A stretch of 64,000 nucleotides of DNA from Eutreptiella sp. 'Long Island Sound 2002' (GCA_964036045.1 OZ038393.1:45996429-46060428), one strand, 5' to 3'; positions 24,194 to 36,115 are shown, numbered from the stretch's first letter. Notes: a model not told the origin generated them from the sequence alone. A program made the numbers and translations.

Positions 24194-25678
24194 TCAGTGC
24201 CCCGGGCTCTCCCTGATGTGTTTTCAGCGCTTGTGAGGTCGACGGATCGTCCCTTACTTGCTTGCTCTCTTACATCTTCCGGTGCCCTGCCATCAGAGTG
24301 GCCATATGCCCCCCCCTGCTGAATCCAGAGGAGGATGGCCCCTCTCTTCTTCTATTCGTCACTCCCCCCCTGTTGAATCCTTGGGCAACCAGGTAGGGCG
24401 ACTGACCTTCATAATTCTAAGCTCTTGGGGCCTTGAAGCCCATACGACGTTGCGCAACGGATGCCGCTGTCATCGGCATTGCGATTTTTGAGTGTGTGGT
24501 CTGGTTCCATGGCATTTGCGGAATCGAGGCCAGTCGACGTGTGTCTCGAGACTATATATGGCCTGAACTCAGGCGTTTTCCTGTCCACCCTCCTGCATTT
24601 GCCTTATCCTAACCGGGGCGTGGTTTGGCGCTCTGTCCAGAGTGCGTTTACACGCCTCTTTACCCCGCTTGTTTTGCTTTTCCGCCCCTCCAGGATATGT
24701 GCTTCTGTATGTTCAGTCTTGTCAGCCCATCACTGAGATGTGGACTGTTTCTCCCCCGACGGGATGCGAATCGACTACGAAGGCGCCCTGAGTCGCCGTT
24801 TACATGTTTTTACATATGGTCCAGCCTGGACCAGTACCTCAGTACATATTCTACTGTTTGAGTGCCCGTGATACCGTGTTGCCCTATTCGCTGTGATGTG
24901 GAGATCCTGGTGGCGCCAGGCGGGAAGCCCAGTTGCCTGACTACACTCCCAGCGGTCCGCCACTGTCAGTCCCAGTGTGAGCCTACCGACTCGCAGACGC
25001 ACTTGCAGTCGGATGGCGGCCTCCGGTGCTCCTGACCTCGGTCAGTCTGCCTGGGAAACTGGTGGTTTGAGGAGTCGACGCCTCCGCCCACACTGCATGA
25101 GGACTCCCTCATGTATGGCCTTCGTGGTAATAGGGCGAGGGAAAAGACAACCTTGATGCCCGATCCCTTAAGGAGGAGCTCCCTTAAGATCCCTTAAGGA
25201 GTTCGGCTGTATCACTCTGGACTCGCGTCGTATGGATATGGACATGGTGCGCCCGAGGAAGGACCCGTGGGGACTCTCCCCAGTCGGCGGGCCTTGGGAA
25301 GCTTGGGGTAGCCTGATGGATCTTTGTGGTCGCTCCTGACCTGTGGGACCACCTCGGTCGTCGCGTGACGCCTATGTTGGCTGTGTATGCCACTGCCACT
25401 GTGGTGGTGACCGTAGCAGCCGGCACCCGGTGCGCCTGGTATGGGTTAAGGGGTCCTTTGGATGCCGAACAATCGCCGCCAGGACCCGGGACTTGATACT
25501 TGATACTATACATGTGCTACGAGCTTGTACAGCATCATACCTATCTTACTGTGGGATTTGGGCAGCCTAACCTGAGTCAGCCTGAAGTGAGGATGTGACA
25601 CCCCCCCCTTCAGGAAATGGTCCTGGGTACCCGCTGCCATGTGTGGGTGTTATCGAGCCCTTCCCAAGGGTTTGCTCT
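24194..25678. other. E2 3' untranslated region
   Basis: About 1.5 kb without a credible gene. It includes three CCCTTAAG motifs close together (25165, 25181, 25191). Confidence 0.6.
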
Positions 25679-25689
25679 AAGGAGGGTGG
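25679..25689 (+). promoter_or_regulatory. E2 polypurine tract
   Basis: The purine-rich AAGGAGGGTGG directly precedes the right LTR and fits the primer site for plus-strand DNA synthesis. Confidence 0.7.
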
Positions 25690-28668
25690 TGAAGCGGTAC
25701 CCAGAACCCCATGGCTAGGCTAGGGCATACAACCGGTCTCCGGTCCACTAACCCCATGTACGGAAGGGAAGACCGATCTCCGGTCCACTAACCCCATGTA
25801 CGGAAGATGCCCGTTGACGGCCGGTGCGAGACCGGCGGGAGCGTGTTCCGTGCCGTAAAGCCCCGCATCGGCAACCGATGCACCGCCAGCGGAGATTTGT
25901 ATATCGGAATATCAGGAATCAACAGGGTTTTATTTTCATATTGTTTCCGTCAACTTTTACGCGTCCGTTCTGATATTCACTGCTTTGACTGCTGGCGGTT
26001 GGATCGCGACTTTACCGTAACCGCCAGTTTAACTGTTTATAATGGAAATTTTAACGCAATCCGTCACGAAGGCTCCAAAGTCTTGAGGAACTGCATGGAT
26101 GCTTCCGCAATTTTCACATCTTACACTCGCAACCTTAATCCGAATTTTTCAGGATGTCGAAATCGGATTTTCGACTTCGACATCCCCGCAGTTGATTTGA
26201 CCTCTTTCGAGTGGACCTACGTGCTTCCCTATGCACGAATCAACTTTCCTTTTATCCTGCCCTCCATTTGTCTTAAAGATATGGGCAAAACAAAGTTGAT
26301 TCGTGAGGCCACTTGTGAAGGTCATATCTCGTGTTGCTTGCGAGGAATGACAATAAGGAAACGCCGGATGTATTCACAATACTCCCGACATAATTTAGGA
26401 AGCATCATATGCTTTGCGTTTCCACACGTGCGCGCTAGTGTAATGGATCATGGTAAAGAGGGTAGAGTTTGCGTTGTAACTCTATGGCGATGATATTGCG
26501 TGCGTTAAGATAACTTTCGAGTGTAGCGCGCGAGTGTTGGTGTGGCATAGGAACTCTTCTTGAGTTCCTATGAGCGATTGACACAAAGTTATGCCCTTGG
26601 AGGGGCATGACATATCGTGGGGGGAGCTACCTTTTTGGGCAATATGTGGTATGTGCCATATGTTGTGTTGCGTGCCCATTTGGCGGATCCATCGCTCCAC
26701 GCCGAACCCGCCAATGGACCTCATATTGTGTAAGCACCTTCTCCATACTCCCCACGATCAATTGCAAGCCTAGCCTTCGTGAAGGGAAGCTTGTGTGGCG
26801 ATCCCAAAGCGATGCGTTGGGAGCAAGGTGTGTGTTTTGCAATTTTCCATATTTTTATGTGCCCACTTGGGAAGTAGCGCTCGTAACCTTTCAAGGCGCC
26901 GCAAGTGGAGCACATATGTGCGATCGAAGGTCATTGGTGTCAAGTCATTGTGTTTAGAAGGATTAGTTGATTGGACCATCCAATCCGAAGATATTATAAT
27001 ATCATTGTGCACATTTCAAGGCACTTTTGTGTGTCTTTGTACCAATTTTGCCGTTTTTGGCCCGTCATGATGTCAAGTGGCGACCGTGTATCTCAACGTT
27101 GCGCTCAATTGACATCTTGACCTAAGTCTGTCATGGGGGTACATACTTCGGTGCCCAACATATCTTGAACCCAGCGGATAACTCCTCGTGGACTTGGCAT
27201 ACCGTGGCCGCCATGTTGGCGATTTGGGACCATCCCAAATCATGGGTTCCCTTGGCGACCCTGCCATTCCGAAAACCAGAGGAGTTGGGCGACGCCCAAA
27301 AGATATGTTGGATACACATGACTTGATACCAATTCTATGGCACACTCCGGTCCAAGTCGGGCATGTGCCTCATTTGCCCCAACCATGAGTGTGCGCATTT
27401 TTGGCCATTTTGTGCAATTTCCCACTTTTGCTGCCCGCCGTGCACTATGTTGAGCCCACCCGTGCACGCCGGACGCATGGACCAATGGACCATATATGAC
27501 ATGGGTGTTATGTATATTGGTCCCCATGGTTCACACACCACGTGGGTGAAGCGGAGCAACCTTCGTTAAGGCGCTAGCCCAAAGTGAGTGTGGGCAATTT
27601 TGCCATTTTGGCATTTGTGGACCCAATTGGGATCGTCACCACGCCTGATGGCAAGGAGATCTTTGAGGGCCAAGGTCATGGGAGTCTCTGTTAGACTCCT
27701 GGTGGATGGCGTATGGAATGGCAGTTCTGATCTCCAAGCCGGCGTGGAGATATACTATTGGGAGCACCCCGAATTTTGGCTCATTTCGAGCAGCCAAAAT
27801 GACCCCATTTTGGGACCCCAATTTCCCCCTTCCGTGTGGTCAATTGGCGGCCCCATTCCTCTATGCCCACAGGGAACCCGGACCTAACCTGTGAGCCTTT
27901 GGCCTTGCCCTGGCCGGGCGCGCCACGCGTGGGAATGACGCCAATTTTGGTGATTTTGGCACCATGACCCCACTTGACGAATCTGTGGTGCCCTGATGCC
28001 GGGACCTCAGAGGGAACCAGGTTGGGTGAGGGCTCCGGGGAGTTCGTACTCGAAGGGCATAGGGTCAGTAGCCTCGTCCCTACCTCTGGCGGGTCCGGAC
28101 GAGAGGTCAATTTCGGAGATTTTTGAGCTAATTCCAGTTTGGGCTGAAACAGCCCATTGTCAGCTACCAACTCCTAGGTGATAATGGCGGGGCCATATCT
28201 CTGGCTCAGAGTGGATTCGGGACCTACCGTTAAGGAAGCATCGGGAGCTACAATCGGTTGGCCTTGGAGCTCCTTGGTTTCCAAGAACTCGCCTGTGGCT
28301 GGGCGCGACACCCCCCCTATTAGCAGGGTTTCAGGGTCCGGACTGAGCAGGGCATGAGGTGTGTTTGAGCCCCCGCCCCCACCAGCCACTGGGAGGGTCG
28401 GACCTGGGATTGGGATACAAGTTAGGATAGAGTGTCTATTGTCCTGTGATGCCCTTACCCCAGTCCAGTCTTAACCCCATGTGTACATATCCTGATGTGT
28501 TGCAGTACATACTTTCGTTCCCTTGTTGCAGAGTGGCAAGGATCCTGAAACGCTTTGTCACATGACACGAGCGTATTGATGCCACTGTGAGCGTAGTGCT
28601 TTGCCTGCCTGCTCACCTGTGCGTGTCACCGCAGCGTTCCGTGGCCGGCCCCCCACGGGAACGCGTCA
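25690..28668 (+). repeat. E2 right (3') LTR, 2979 bp, with a 228-codon open frame
   Basis: Direct repeat of 11487-14511 with scattered substitutions and one 46-bp deletion. The frame 25807-26493 is open here; in the left LTR it is closed by two point changes. A diverged inverted relative at 43312-43862 also keeps much of this frame open. Whether the frame is translated is unknown, and the amino-acid changes are about as frequent as expected from the base changes, so I do not call it a gene. Confidence 0.93.
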
Positions 28669-28672
28669 ATAG
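28669..28672 (+). repeat. E2 target-site duplication, right copy (ATAG)
   Basis: Matches 11483-11486 on the other side of E2. Confidence 0.8.
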
Positions 28673-29626
28673 TGCTCAAAATTCAATTATATACTCAAAA
28701 ATGCATACGGCAAATATTCAAGTGCTCCATGCATGTGTCGAACCGGAGAGTAAAATACAAGGGTGATATAGACCAAAGATTCATGCCCAAGAAGATCCCA
28801 ACATTGGCTCCCAAACCCCTCCAGATGTATACATGCCATGCTTCACAAGTCAACTCACGAATTTAGGACCTGATTTTGTGAGGCCTCGTGTGCCACGCCA
28901 AAGTGACCACCTGATCCGGCATATGGTGAGGTGCAACACCGAAGCATATGCCAACATTTAAGCAACATACCATAGTTCACGAATCTCTAGGCACTTTACT
29001 GTTAGCCGACCAGTTGAGCACATAAAATACAAAAATGAGCATAAAATCAGGTCAAAAACATGCCAATGTTGCTAAATTTAGGATAATCACAATAGTATAT
29101 AACTTCGCTCACCCATGGTACCAACATATGATTCAAAACACCATTGCTTGGGACCATTATCCAACAGTCCCCCTACTTGGATCCCCACATGGAGGCAGAG
29201 GAACACCTTCGAACCTCCTCACGACACGCAGCATGAAAATGGGAAAATTGATAGTGGCACTTGTGGGTCGCTTCGTAAGCCTTCCCACATGCACTATATG
29301 TGCGGTAGACTTGGTCTAGCGCTATGAAGCACACTGTTAGGACATGGGCGAAGCCTTTGGCACGTGTGACTTCATGTATCTTCCTACAACCGGAGATATA
29401 TAAAATGGGCGTGAGCATAGCGAAGCACATACCATGCATATAACACATACCTTCAAAAATGGCTCCGACCATGGTATGTCATGACCCTGCATGGCTATAA
29501 CTTCACGTTAAAATGACGTAGGAACTCAATGAAAGTTTCTCTGCAACACCAACACTCATGCGGTACACTCGAAAGTCGCATTAAAATATTGGGTTGCATG
29601 GTCCAAGAGTTAGAATTCACTTTCTA
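28673..29626. other. Non-coding sequence between E2 and E3
   Basis: An AT-richer stretch with no gene recognised. Removing E2 joins it to sequence ending at 11486; removing E3 joins it to 43275. It is probably the remains of an older element. Confidence 0.4.
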
Positions 29627-29631
29627 CCCTC
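29627..29631 (+). repeat. E3 target-site duplication, left copy (CCCTC)
   Basis: CCCTC directly precedes the first LTR and recurs at 43270-43274 directly after the last LTR. The same five bases also precede the middle LTR (32236-32240), because the flank was copied in a tandem duplication. Confidence 0.75.
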
Positions 29632-30343
29632 AGTAAGAAAAAGTCACTGCCATGTCTTTCTTGGAGGGCTTGATCCAGGCCAAGCCCGCCTTAAAACCCT
29701 TTTGTTGATGTTAAGACTAACTTAAGTATTTTCATCACTCTTTTGAAGCTTTGGGTACACTTTCTCAAAGTTAGTAGGGTTGTAACCCTAGCCCCCCATG
29801 AGGTTTACCCCTACCACTCAACTGAGCGGAGGTACCTTCCTTCATGGAGGATATACCAAAATAAAATAGGCATTTCATGCTTTAGGCCTCCGTGGAGGTT
29901 AAGCCTAGTGGTCTCCCACCCCAAGACCCCTATACCCAATTGTTTCTACCACTTATTGTGGTTCTACCTTTTAACTGTTTCTGAATTCAGTTGCTCGACC
30001 AAGTCATTTTCTGTGTTGGCCTGACATCTATGCCCCACATTCCTAACCAGCACCATTACACCCAAAAGAGTGCACATGAAGTGCCTGATGCTATCCTGGA
30101 GGCCAGAGTCAGTCCAGTTTTCATATAAAATCTTTTGTATTATCCATCTGTGATTGAATCTTTGTGTTTATACCTGCATTGTCTATCTGCAGCCCTTCCG
30201 TGTTACACTGGATTCCAAAACCAATCATTGATTCGATCCACATCCCGTTCTTGCTCTACTTGCTGCTTTGGTTTGGGTTTTCAACTTCAAAACCTGTAGG
30301 ATTTCATCAAAATATCTGGGGCATAAATCAAGGACATCTTTCC
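29632..30343 (+). repeat. E3 LTR copy A (5')
   Basis: Begins AGTAAGAAAAAGTCACTGCC and ends ...GGACATCTTTCC. It matches 32241-32949 closely and 42561-43269 less closely. A TATA-like CATATAAAA lies near 30,122. Confidence 0.85.
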
Positions 30344-30353
30344 GGTAGCAGAG
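30344..30353 (+). promoter_or_regulatory. E3 primer-binding site, copy 1
   Basis: GGTAGCAGAG directly follows the LTR and is complementary to the 3' end of an initiator tRNA-Met ending CTCTGCTACCA. The usual first T of the site is C. The same site recurs at 32950-32959 after the second LTR and, in perfect form, in E4. Confidence 0.65.
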
Positions 30354-30425
30354 ACAGTCCCTTGTGACATTTTGAACCGACCCTGAGAAGAAGTGCAGCA
30401 CACAAAGCCCAACAACAAGTTCATC

Positions 30426-32240
30426 ATGTCCACGCCAAGCGTCAGGACCTGGCCCATAAGAACTGTCCAAGTACCAATGGGCAGCATGGTCCACCCTATG
30501 AGTGAACCACCTTACCGAGCTCCACATCTCAGTGGCGCATCTGGGTCCAAAGGAGGTCCAGACCGCAGAAGGGCGGAAGAAAATACAATCCTTACCACCG
30601 AGGCCTTAGCGGCCCACGGTGGAGACAGCCTGCATCATCTCCACAGGCGTGTAGCAGCCTCAGTCTCCCGATCTGCCTGTCCGCCTTCATCCTCAACAGC
30701 GATCGGAGGCCCTGAGGAATACGAGGAACTGAGGAAGAAAATGGATGAATACATCCTCCATGAGGAGTACTACAAATCCATTCGTGGAGAAGATGGGGAG
30801 GAGCCATTGGCAGTACACGGATCCAGACCACATACAGACCTAGGGTCCTACACGCACCCTGGCCCGCCGTTCGACGGAGCCGAGACAGCATCCCTGCCAA
30901 GACGACCGAGACCCGAGTATCCAAGAGCATGTTGTCCAACCCCAAGGGCTCCCGAAGTGGGCCCGACTCGAGTTGAGGAACAACATCATCCAACGCCAAC
31001 CTACGGTGCCCTGGATAATACGGCCGAACTGCTGGCCAAACTTCTGTCTGGATCAGAAGATCCAGATGTGACGGCCCTATCGGAGGCCATTAAGGCGAAA
31101 CTGGGTATTGCAGAACCCTTACCCAAGCCAGAGTTGTCCTCCCCCTCTCCCGGACTGAGTACCCTGGTCGAAGATCTTAAGAGATCAAGGGTCTCAAGGC
31201 TGTTGCCTAAGGTCACCTGCCCCAGCTGCTTTCACCCCCGTGCCAGGACAGTGCCGATGACTGAACTACAGGACGTGCCTGTGACAGAGACTGAGAAAAG
31301 AGGGCTGTCAGCCCTGGCACCTCTTGCCGGAGTATCACCTTCTGGCCTAACTCCGGGGGGTGGGAAGACGGGCAGACCTATTGCCCAGGCGAACATCCAG
31401 CTGGAACTGCCGGAGTTCAACCCCAAAAATCTGCCCAAATGGGCAGAAGAATTTGCTGAGTTTCTTTTGCTGACAGGCCAATCCCATGTGGATGTGGCCA
31501 CCAAATGCTCACTGCTGAAACGCTCATGCAAAGGAAAACTTTTGCAAAAACAGGTGAAACAGATTGTGAAAACCTGCTCCACCTGGGCAGAGGTACTCCA
31601 GAGGTTGGAGAAAACGTTCCGAGTCTATGAGACTGACCTCAGTGTGTGCACACAGATAGAGGAGCTACCTATGCTCCCTGAGTTTCCTTCCGCTGCGCGA
31701 ATCTCTGAATGCGTGTGCGACTTGGAGTATCTGTTTTCGCGGATGAACGTGGGCTCCTACGGAGCCACTGAGCCCCACCTGTGGCTCATGAGTAGGATCC
31801 CCCAATGTACGTGGGATGATTGCCGCTCTACCTCTGAGAGGAAGAGTCGGACCCACTCGTAGGATGAACTGGTGGACCTCCTGATTGAGCTGGCTCTTGA
31901 GGGAGAGAATGACTCCAACATGGAGAAATTCCTCAAGAAGCACTTGGGTCGAGGTGGTACCCCAGCCCCCGAACGTGGCGAAAGGAAAGGGTGTAAAAAT
32001 CCCACTAACACAAACCAGGGAGGTGGTAAAGGGAGGGGTAACCTACGTGCCATGAATGAGGTTCAACCTGATGCAGGTACACCCCCTCTGTTCTACTGCA
32101 AACCTGTCAATGACAAGGGGGGGCCTTGTCATGCCCCTGACTGCGATCACCGCAGTAGCTGTATGCTGAAGATGAAACGACAGCAGCATACAAAGGATGG
32201 GAAACCTGTGACCCATCAGGATCATTTCAGGTGTACCCTC
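30426..32240 (+). pseudogene. E3 gag, truncated first copy
   Basis: The first ATG of the frame is at 30426. The capsid region contains LELPEFNPKNLPKW and a Cys-containing helical segment (EFPSAARISECVCDLEYL). The frame is cut by TAG 31860-31862, where the second copy has TAC (Tyr). The coding sequence then continues to 32237, where the second duplication unit begins. The zinc knuckle is missing because the breakpoint lies before it. Confidence 0.85.
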
Positions 32241-32949
32241 AGTAAGAAAAAGTCACTGCCATGTCTTTCTTGGAGGGCTTGATCCAGGCCAAGCCCGCCT
32301 TAAAACCCTTTTGTTGATGTTAAGACTAACTTAAGTATTTTCATCACTCTTTTGAAGCTTTGAGTACACTTTCTCAAAGTTACTAGGGTTGTAACCCTAG
32401 CCCCCCATGAGGTTTACCCCTACCACTCAACTGAGCGGAGGTACCTTCCTTCATGGAGGATATACCAAAATAAAATAGGCATTTCATGCTTCAGGCCTCC
32501 GCGGTTAAGCCTAGTGGTCTCCCACCCCAAGACCCCTATACTCAATTGTTTCTACCACTTATTGTGGTTTTACCTTTTAACTGTTTCTGAATTCAGTTGC
32601 TTGGCCAAGTCATTTTCTGTGTTGGCCTGACATCTATGCCCCACATTCCTAACCAGCACCATTACACCCAAAAGAGTGCACATGAAGTGCCTGATGCTAT
32701 CTTGGAGGCCAGAGTCAGTCCAGCTTTCATATAAAGTCTTTTGTATTATCCATTTGTGATTGAATCTTTGTGTTTTTACCTGCATTGTCTATCTGCAGCC
32801 TTTCTGTGTTACACTGGATTCCGAAACCAATTATTGATTCGATCCACATCCCGTTTTTGCTCTACTTGCTGCTTTGTTTTGGGTTTTCAACTTCAAAACC
32901 TGTAGGATTTCATCGAAATATCTAGGGCATAAATCAAGGACATCTTTCC
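32241..32949 (+). repeat. E3 LTR copy B (internal, from the duplication)
   Basis: Close match to LTR A, lacking a 3-bp difference near its GCCTCCG...GGTTAAGCC segment. It is preceded by TACCCTC exactly as LTR A is. Confidence 0.88.
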
Positions 32950-33031
32950 GGTAGCAGAGACAGTTTCTTGTGACCTTTTGAACCGACCCTGAGAAGAAGT
33001 GCAGCACACAAGGCTCAACAACAAGTTCATC

Positions 33032-35236
33032 ATGTCCACGCCAAGCGTCAGGACCTGGCCCATAAGAACTGTCCAAGTACCAATGGGCAGCATGGCCCAC
33101 CCTATGAGTGAACCACCTTACCGAGCTCCACATCTCAGTGGCGCATCTGGGTCCAAAGGAGGTCCAGACCGCAGAAGGGCGGAATAAAATACAATCCTTA
33201 CCACCGAGGCCTTAGCGGCCCACGGTGGAGACAGCCTGCATCATCTCCACAGGCGTGTAGCAGCCTCAGTCTCCCGATCTGCCTGTCCGCCTTCATCCTC
33301 AACAGCGATCGGAGGCCCTGCGGAATACGAGGAACTGAGGAAGAAAATGGATGAATACATCCTCCATGAGGAGTACTACAAGTCCATTTGTGGAGAAGAT
33401 GGGGAGGAGCCATTGGCAGTACACGGATCCAGACCACATACAGACCTAGGGTCCTACACGCACTCTGGCCCGCCGTTCGACGGAGCCGAGACAGCATCCC
33501 TGCCAAGACGACCGAGACCCGAGTATCCAAGAGCATGTTGTCCAACCCCAAGGGCTCCCGAAGTGGGCCCGACTCGAGTTGAGGAACAACATCATCCAAC
33601 GCCAACCTACGGTGCCCTGGATAATACGGCCGAACTGCTGGCCAAACTTCTGTCTGGATCAGAAGATCCAGATGTGACGGCCCTATCGGAGGCCATTAAG
33701 GCGAAACTGGGTATTGCAGAACCCTTACCCAAGCCAGAGTTGTCCTCCCCCTCTCCCGGACTGAGTACCCTGGCCGAAGATCTTCAGAGATCAAGGGTCT
33801 CAAGGCTGTTGCCTAAGGTCACCTGCCCCAGCTGCTTTCACCCCCGTGCCAGGACAGTGCCGATGGCTGAACTACAGGACGTGCCTGTGACAGAGACTGA
33901 GAAAAGAGGGCTGTCAGCCCTGGCACCTCTTGCCGGAGTATCACCTTCTCGCCTAACTCCGGGGGGTGGGAAGACGGGCAGACCTATTGCCCAGGCGAAC
34001 ATCCAGCTGGAACTGCCGGAGTTCAACCCCAAAAATCTGCCCAAATGGGCAGAAGAATTTGCTGAGTTTCTTTTGCTGACAGGCCAATCCCATGTGTATG
34101 TGGCCACCAAATGCTCACTGCTGAAACGCTCATGCAAAGGGAAATTTTTGCAAAAACAGGTGAAACAGATTGTGAAAACCTGCTCCACCTTGGCAGAGGT
34201 CCTCCAGAGGTTGGGGAAAACGTTCCGAGTCTATGAGACTGACCTCAGTGTGTGCACACAGATAGAGGAGCTACCTATGCTCCCTGAGTTTCCTTCCGCT
34301 GCGCGAATCTCTGAATGCGTGTGCGACTTGGAGTATCTGTTTTCGCGGATGAACATGGGCTCCTACGGAGCCACTGAGCCCCATCCGTGGCTCATGAGTA
34401 GGATCCCCCAATGTACGTGGGATAATTGCCGCTCTACCTCTGAGAGGAAGAGTCGGACCCACTCGTACGATGAACTGGTGGACCTCCTGATTGAGCTAGC
34501 TCTTGAGAGAGAGAATGACTCCCACATGGAGAAATTCCTCAAGAAGCACTTGGGTCGAGGTGGTACCCCAGCCCCCGAACGTGGCGAAAGGAAAGGGTGT
34601 AAAAATCCCACTAACACAAACCAGGGAGGTGGTAAAGGGAGCGGTAACCTACGTGCCATGAATGAGGTCCAACCTGATGCAGGTACACCCCCTCTGTTCT
34701 ACTGCAAACCTGTCAATGACAAGGGGGGGCCTTGTCATGTCCCTGACTGCGATCACCGCAGTAGCTGTATGCTGAAGATGAAACGACAGCAGCATACAAA
34801 GGATGGGAAACCTGTGACCCATCAGGATCATTTCAGGTGTACCATCACCTGTGAATATTGTGGCAAACGTCGTCACTACGAAGACGAATGTCACATAAAG
34901 AAACGCGAGAGCGATAAACTCAAGCGTCAGGAGGCCGAACGCCAGAAGACCCAAGCACCCACCAGAAATCCCCCTAATGGGGATAAAGGTGGTAAAGGAG
35001 GTGGCAAAGGGGGTGGCAAAAACGGACCCCCTAACCCCCAGAGGCGCACATCAGCGCCCGTTGCTACACCCACTCCTGCTGCTACACCCGCTCCTGCCGC
35101 AGGTGATCCCAAGAAGCGCCCCCAGGGGGATAACGCTACCCCTGAGGGGAAAAACTCCAAGAAGAGGCGCTTGGCCTGGATGGCCAGGTCCCTCATAGCT
35201 GCAGGGGTGGATGTCAAGTTCCCTGATGAGGAGTAG
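33032..35236 (+). pseudogene. E3 gag, second and complete copy
   Basis: It starts at ATG 33032, equivalent to 30426 in copy 1, but TAA 33185-33187 (GAA in copy 1) stops it; the next in-frame ATG is 33347, from which 629 codons are open. Capsid segments match copy 1. A canonical retroviral zinc knuckle C-E-Y-C-x4-H-x4-C lies at about 34,850-34,891, followed by a Gly/Lys-rich and Pro/Ala-rich basic tail (nucleocapsid, RNA binding). The frame ends at TAG 35234-35236. Translation from 33347 would give a shortened gag. Confidence 0.88.
35234..35236 (+). promoter_or_regulatory. E3 in-frame UAG at the gag-protease junction
   Basis: TAG is followed by GGGGGCGGC and the frame continues into protease (LDTG from 35312). 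This is the same arrangement as in E1, E2 and E4; the downstream G-rich context recalls the murine leukaemia virus gag stop. Confidence 0.5.
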
Positions 35237-35640
35237 GGGGGCGGCTCCGAAGAGGAGGACTTGGTTTTCTGGATCCTCGTGAAAATCGGGGATCAAGTTT
35301 TTCCAGCGGTGCTTGACACCGGTGCAACACTTTCCATAGTGGCCCGGCGCCTGCTAAAGACTTTCGAGAAAACTAAGACCGTGGACCTAAGAGTAGGGGA
35401 TGGGCGTACCATCCATTTCTTTGGGGGGGGTTGATGTGACTATATGCCTGGGCGACGAAACCGTGACCCAACACTGCAGAGTGCTGGACACCGATGCCTT
35501 TGACATCGCCATTGGTACCGACTTCCTACGAAGAAACCCCCAGGTAAAAATGCTGTCTCTCCAGCGCCCCTATTCTTTGCACTGCGACTTTGGCAGTGGG
35601 CTATTCTCCGTACCTTTGGAGCTGTCAGGACGAAAAGAGT
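35237..35640 (+). pseudogene. E3 aspartic protease, frameshifted in a G run
   Basis: The N-terminal half is in the gag frame, with the active site L-D-T-G-A-T (from 35312). The frame closes just after a run of eight G (35423-35430); skipping one G continues in the frame open at 35400-37796, which has DIAIGTDFLRRNP, the C-terminal protease motif. All key residues are present. The break may be a true mutation or a homopolymer-length error in the sequence. Confidence 0.82.
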
Positions 35641-35729
35641 CTGGGCTGCGCTACACATCCAAGACTAACTATCGTACTGAAAACTACCAATTGGCCCGTC
35701 ACGTTCTTGAAAATGGACTGGCGGCCCTT

Positions 35730-36115
35730 CAGGTAAACCTGGATGAGATCCAGGTGGAATTGTTTGCGAGCCAACAACAGCACATCATGCAGTTGTACTG
35801 CTTGAAACAACTGAACAATGGTTTCCGTTTCTTCTGGAAAGCAATGGGCCCAGCGTATGCGAACCCTCCCTTCTCCCTGCTCACGAAGGTTCTAACCAAA
35901 ATCGCTTGTGAGGGAGGAAGGGTTCTCATGTGCACCCCTGACTGGGGCTGCTCTGGTGAACATGCTTACTGGTGCCGTATGCTAGATCGAATGACCGTGG
36001 GAAGAGTGCAACTCCCCAACGGCCCCATCTATGTGCCTGAGGCCTCAGACACAGCTATGCAGGCCCCTGAGTGGGCCATCTTCCTGTCCATTGTCGATGG
36101 ATCTCCCAATTCTGT
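35730..36115 (+). pseudogene. E3 Dam-like methyltransferase-type domain with intact NPPF
   Basis: The domain follows protease in the frame 35400-37796. It opens with I-Q-V-E-L-F-A-S (V-E-L-F-A in place of D-A-F-A), then A-N-P-P-F at 35859-35873, then a hydrophobic strand VLMCTPDWG, and ends with EWAIFLSIVDG. N-P-P-F/Y is the catalytic motif IV of N6-adenine methyltransferases. The usual first acidic residue is shifted to Glu. It is the most diverged of the four copies of this domain. Activity is unknown; the assignment is from motifs and position. Confidence 0.55.

Larger units (their letters stand above)
11487..28668 (+). mobile_element. E2: full-length Ty3/gypsy chromovirus-type element with about 3-kb LTRs
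   Basis: Two direct repeats of 3025 and 2979 bp, both TGAAGC...CGTCA, enclose gag, protease, Dam-like domain, reverse transcriptase, RNase H, integrase and chromodomain. The insertion is bounded by a 4-bp duplication. The internal part (14512-25689) has several stops and frameshifts and a mutated RNase H residue, so this copy is inactive. No standard primer-binding site starting with TGG is visible after the left LTR; priming may use another tRNA region or self-priming (inference). Confidence 0.92.
29625..34843 (+). repeat. Tandem duplication of the E3 5' end (unit about 2.61 kb)
   Basis: Unit 1 is 29625-32233 and unit 2 is 32234 to about 34,839. Both start at TACCCTC (host flank plus LTR). 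Unit 1 ends within gag at GGTGTACC, where unit 2 reads on into the rest of gag. The four bases TACC are shared between the gag breakpoint and the host flank, so the junction at 32234-32237 has 4-bp microhomology. Confidence 0.85.

Noticed and set aside
25165-25198. Three CCCTTAAG motifs as a regulatory cluster
   Set aside because: Short palindromic strings without a known role, located in a decayed 3' region; no supporting context.
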